This document shows positions 61,241 through 64,000 of a DNA stretch of 64,000 nucleotides, in pieces. Location: NCBI RefSeq assembly GCF_009909145.1, contig NZ_JAAAPJ010000002.1, forward strand, positions 124,001-188,000, in the 5' to 3' direction. Both the position numbers and the translations under genes were made by a program. Under the pieces are notes generated by a model. It saw only the letters and a list, made by a program, of their open reading frames with translations. It was not told the DNA's origin and did no database searches. This stretch comes from Corallococcus silvisoli. Lineage in GTDB: Bacteria; Myxococcota; Myxococcia; Myxococcales; Myxococcaceae. Numbering within the stretch: position 1 is the stretch's first letter; each line of letters starts with the position of its first letter.

Positions 61241-62809
61241 CTACTTGATGAGCTTCTCCAGCGGCTTGGCCTCGGTGGAGGCCTGGGCCTCGGTCCACTC
61301 GACGACGGGCGTCTGCCACGCCATGCCCGTCTCCGCCGGGTCCGTGTCCAGCTTCTCGAAGTCGAAGCCGTCACCGCCGAAGTACAGGTACTCCACGGTG
61401 GCGACCGAATACTCCTTCTTCGGATCCAGCGGCTTGCCCTTGGCGTCCTTGAACTTGCCCTTGCCCGCCGGGGTGAAGCCGGCCACGAGCGCGTCGGGGT
61501 TGGCCAGCTGCTTCGCCAGCTCCTCGCCGTTGAGCTTCACGGTGAGCAGCGAGTTCTCGAACGGCATCACCGAGTACACGCTGCCCAGCGTCACCTCGCC
61601 CTTGGGCAGGCTGTTGCGCAGGCCGCCCTTGTTGAGGATGGCCCCGTCGGTGTTGAGCTGCGTGCGCACCGCGCCGGCCACCCACTTCGCCATCAGCGGC
61701 GAGTCCTGGGCGATGCCCGTCTTGGTGAAGCCAATCTTCCGGCCCAGCGCCTGGTCCACCTTCGCCTGCCACTCGGCGATGCGCTTCGCCGTCTCCGCGT
61801 CCGGCGTCCCGCCCGTCACCTCGACGACCTGGGTCTCCACGCCGGTCAGCTTCTGACCCGCGGGCTTCGCCGGATCGAACGTGAAGCGCGCGCGCGCGTA
61901 CGAATCAAAGCCACGGCTCAGCGACACATAGGTCGTGTCACCCTCCGTCTTGGAGCCGGTGGCCTGGGCGCCGCAGCGGCCACCGGCCACCAGCGAGACC
62001 TTCCAGTCCGGGTGCTTCGCGACGACCGGCTGCAGGTCCGTGGGGCACTGGTCCGCCACCACGACGATGACGTCCGCGCCCGCCTTGCGCGCCTCGGGCA
62101 CCGCGGTCGCCAGCGCGTCCTCGTTGGGCGTCACCTCCAGGCCCTCCGCGCGGCCGGACATCGCCGTGCGCACCGTCTTCTGCGACGTCAGGCCCACCAC
62201 GCCCACCTTCAGGCCCCGGCGGTCGAAGACCTGGAACGCCGGCATGGCCAGGTCCTTCGCCAGCGATTCGTCCGTCACCTTCAGGTTCGCCGCCAGGAAG
62301 GGAAAGCCCCCCGCCGCGCGGTTCTTCATGAAGGAGTCCTTGGCGTACGACAGCTCGTGGTTGCCCAGCGCGGAGGCCGCATACCCCATGTGCCCCATCA
62401 CCTCCGCCGTCGGAGCCCCCAGGAAGAACGAGGAGATGGCCGGGCCCGTCCACAGGTCGCCCGTCGTCAGGGCGAGCGTGCCGGCATCCGGACAGGTCGC
62501 CTGGCCACCCTTCAGCGGACCGGCACAGTGCTTCTCGTCATTGACCCAGCGGCCCATCAGCTCCGCGGCGCCGCCCTTGCCCTCGACGGGCAGGAGCTGG
62601 CCACGCGCACTGCCGGTGACGAGCACCGTCACCTCGGAGGGCACCGTGGGCTTCGCGGGCTCCGCCGCGGGGGGCGGGGGCGGAGCCGGCGGGGGAGTCT
62701 TTTCACAACCCGCGAGGGCTCCCAGGGCGAGGACCAGCGCGCCGGACGACAGCCACAGCTGGCGGGAAGGACGACGGAAGGGACGCAGCGAGGGAAGGTT
62801 CGGGTTCAC
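61241..62809 (-). CDS. 5'-nucleotidase/UshA-family lipoprotein with degenerate catalytic domain
   Basis: A 522-residue lipoprotein: a hydrophobic signal ending in the lipobox L32-A33-G34-C35, a Pro/Ala spacer, a metallophosphoesterase-like domain (about 60-295) and a 5'-nucleotidase C-terminal domain (about 310-500). Of the metal motifs, GD (TTGDLWTG) and GNHE are kept, but the first D-x-H (TNDHHG in UshA) reads TGSARG and the last GHSQ-type motif reads GGRCGA. The C-terminal domain keeps the nucleotide-binding features NKGGLRNSL and MPFENSLL. It may bind nucleotides or similar ligands without cutting them. Starts with GTG 62809, with AAAGG about 8 bases upstream. Confidence 0.8.
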   Translation of the reverse strand: MNPNLPSLRPFRRPSRQLWLSSGALVLALGALAGCEKTPPPAPPPPPAAEPAKPTVPSEVTVLVTGSARGQLLPVEGKGGAAELMGRWVNDEKHCAGPLKGGQATCPDAGTLALTTGDLWTGPAISSFFLGAPTAEVMGHMGYAASALGNHELSYAKDSFMKNRAAGGFPFLAANLKVTDESLAKDLAMPAFQVFDRRGLKVGVVGLTSQKTVRTAMSGRAEGLEVTPNEDALATAVPEARKAGADVIVVVADQCPTDLQPVVAKHPDWKVSLVAGGRCGAQATGSKTEGDTTYVSLSRGFDSYARARFTFDPAKPAGQKLTGVETQVVEVTGGTPDAETAKRIAEWQAKVDQALGRKIGFTKTGIAQDSPLMAKWVAGAVRTQLNTDGAILNKGGLRNSLPKGEVTLGSVYSVMPFENSLLTVKLNGEELAKQLANPDALVAGFTPAGKGKFKDAKGKPLDPKKEYSVATVEYLYFGGDGFDFEKLDTDPAETGMAWQTPVVEWTEAQASTEAKPLEKLIK

Positions 62810-62851
62810 GGCCGGGCCTTTAGCACATCCCCGACGTGGTAGCGTGACGCA

Positions 62852-64000
62852 ATGACGGGCATGAAAGGCAAGGATTTCAAGCCTTTACGAGATGAAACGG
62901 ACGGCGGGACTCCTACCGGCCAGGAGGCCCCCCACGGCCGGAACCTGGCCTGGAAACTGTGGGGCGAGGTCCGCGGCGGCGCGGAGCATTTCCAGTCCGC
63001 GAAGGGGCAGCTGCCCCCGGGGCGGATCCGCCAGTTCTTCTATGGCGTGACGCTGCCATTCCACATCGCCCGGACCACGCTGGCGAACCCCGCCGTGCGC
63101 GCGACCTACGTGCGGGTGACGGCGCTGCAGACGGCGTTCCTGCTGGCCATCGCCGGGGCCTGGGCCCTCAACGAGGTCGGCGACAGCACGAATCACGAGC
63201 GGGTGCCCTCCTCCCACGAGCGGACGCCCCTCAACGAGGAGGCACGCACCCGGGCCGAGGCGCGCATCGAGGCGCGGGCGAAGGCGCTGGACGCCGCGCT
63301 GAAGGCCCGCGAGCGCCAGGGCGACGCCATGAAGAAGGACGAGGCGGTGGCCGTGACCAAGGCGGTGGCGGCGCTCATCGCGGAGGCCGTCAATTCGGGC
63401 AAGCAGGGCGCCATGCCGCTGGACGAGGCCGCGGAAATCGCGGCGGACGCGGCGGAGGCGGCCGCGAAGAACGCCGCCGAGCATGCCGCGGATCGCGCTG
63501 ACTCCGAGGAGGCGGCCGACAAGGCCGCGGACGACGGCGACACCCTGGGCGACGAGCTGGCCACCACCATCCGCGCCGCCGTCGCGGAGGCGGCGCGGGA
63601 CGCGGAAGCGGCACGGGACACCGCGGCCACCAAGGGACCGCGCGTCCAGCGGGAGAAACAGAAGAAGGGGCTCGACATCGACGCGCCCACGCTGCGCGGA
63701 GGCGTCTTCTTCCTGGGCAGCTGGGAGTTCTGGGCGCTGTTCTTCGGCTCGTTGAGCGCGGTGCAGTGGATCGTCGTCGCCCTGTCGCGCGACTACCACA
63801 CGGCCATCTCCCGCGAGGCGAGCCTCGCCACGGGCGTGCCGCCCGAGGACCCGGACATCATCCCGCGCGTGCGCCTCAACTTCCCCTGGATGCGAGCCAA
63901 GCTCCAGCGCCGCTGGAGGGCCTTCATGCTCTTCGCGATGGGCTTCCCCGCGCTGGCGCTCATCACCACGCCCGTGCTCTGGGCCAAGCCCGTGTTCACC
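62852..64000 (+). CDS. multi-pass membrane protein, 3' end outside window
   Basis: An ORF open to the right edge, 383 codons visible. It has a charged start, a first membrane segment near residues 93-108 (TAFLLAIAGAWAL), then a long soluble stretch (about 110-275) rich in Ala, Glu, Arg and Asp that should form a coiled coil. Hydrophobic segments follow at about 290-315 (FWALFFGSLSAVQWIVVAL) and 355-378. Codon use is like that of its neighbours. I do not recognise a family. It diverges from the 5'-nucleotidase-family gene with only 42 bases between the start codons, so both promoters overlap there. A second ATG at 62861 is an alternative start. Confidence 0.65.
   Translation, partial: MTGMKGKDFKPLRDETDGGTPTGQEAPHGRNLAWKLWGEVRGGAEHFQSAKGQLPPGRIRQFFYGVTLPFHIARTTLANPAVRATYVRVTALQTAFLLAIAGAWALNEVGDSTNHERVPSSHERTPLNEEARTRAEARIEARAKALDAALKARERQGDAMKKDEAVAVTKAVAALIAEAVNSGKQGAMPLDEAAEIAADAAEAAAKNAAEHAADRADSEEAADKAADDGDTLGDELATTIRAAVAEAARDAEAARDTAATKGPRVQREKQKKGLDIDAPTLRGGVFFLGSWEFWALFFGSLSAVQWIVVALSRDYHTAISREASLATGVPPEDPDIIPRVRLNFPWMRAKLQRRWRAFMLFAMGFPALALITTPVLWAKPVFT

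Noticed and set aside
63400..63620. Repeated GCGGCG-type sequence as a DNA repeat element
   Set aside because: Explained by an Ala/Asp/Glu-rich coiled-coil coding region in the frame starting at 62852.

Overview
The window is very GC-rich, with G or C at most third codon positions, and is packed almost end to end with genes. The content points to a myxobacterium of the Myxococcus/Corallococcus type: a complete type II secretion operon that includes a GspN, sigma-54 activators with FHA domains, many TPR/FHA/PEGA envelope proteins, an S46 dipeptidyl-peptidase, and a Rho with a long low-complexity N-terminus. The genus is inferred from gene content, not from a marker gene. No insertion sequence, phage, CRISPR array, tRNA or rRNA was seen, and no gap exceeds about 285 bases.

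Layout. 1-5006: end of a TPR protein, a DUF2505 protein, a small lipoprotein, homoserine kinase (minus strand) and a membrane-anchored TPR protein. 5021-11361, minus strand: FHA/TPR membrane protein, double cyclic-nucleotide-domain protein, NTF2-like protein and a secreted VWA protein. 11539-16901: tldD-tldE, a ParB-like protein and an NtrC-type response regulator. 17102-31846: gspC-D-E-F, a 47-residue membrane protein, gspG, a gspG-like gene without a prepilin motif, then gspH-I-J-K-L-M-N. 31970-33601: an FHA-containing sigma-54 activator. 33626-40020: APC permease, ECF sigma factor, Cys4 protein with S46 peptidase, and M50-like protease. 40047-46139: MBL-fold hydrolase, secreted protein, and topoisomerase IV (parC-parE). 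46236-51467: two PEGA-domain proteins and a beta-barrel-like/SppA fusion. 51722-59663: rho, then B-box, DUF4129, DUF4350, MoxR ATPase, DUF58 and GNAT genes. 59668-62809, minus strand: a small pyrophosphatase-family protein, SpoIIM-family membrane protein, and a 5'-nucleotidase-family lipoprotein. 62852 to the end: a membrane protein running off the window.

How it fits together. The centre is the type II secretion machine. A near-perfect sigma-54 promoter (17047-17062) lies just ahead of gspC and directly after the gene for a sigma-54-dependent response regulator. A second sigma-54 activator, with FHA domains, follows gspN. The operon is therefore bracketed by two enhancer-binding proteins and is probably a regulated, not housekeeping, secretion system. 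The right side carries a MoxR-DUF58-DUF4129-DUF4350 module, which in other bacteria is associated with envelope protein assembly. Several proteins keep a family fold but have lost catalytic or ligand residues (VWA, 5'-nucleotidase, cyclic-nucleotide domains, Rho RNA-binding domain). Perfect short hairpins ending 0-5 nt before start codons recur at several unrelated genes.
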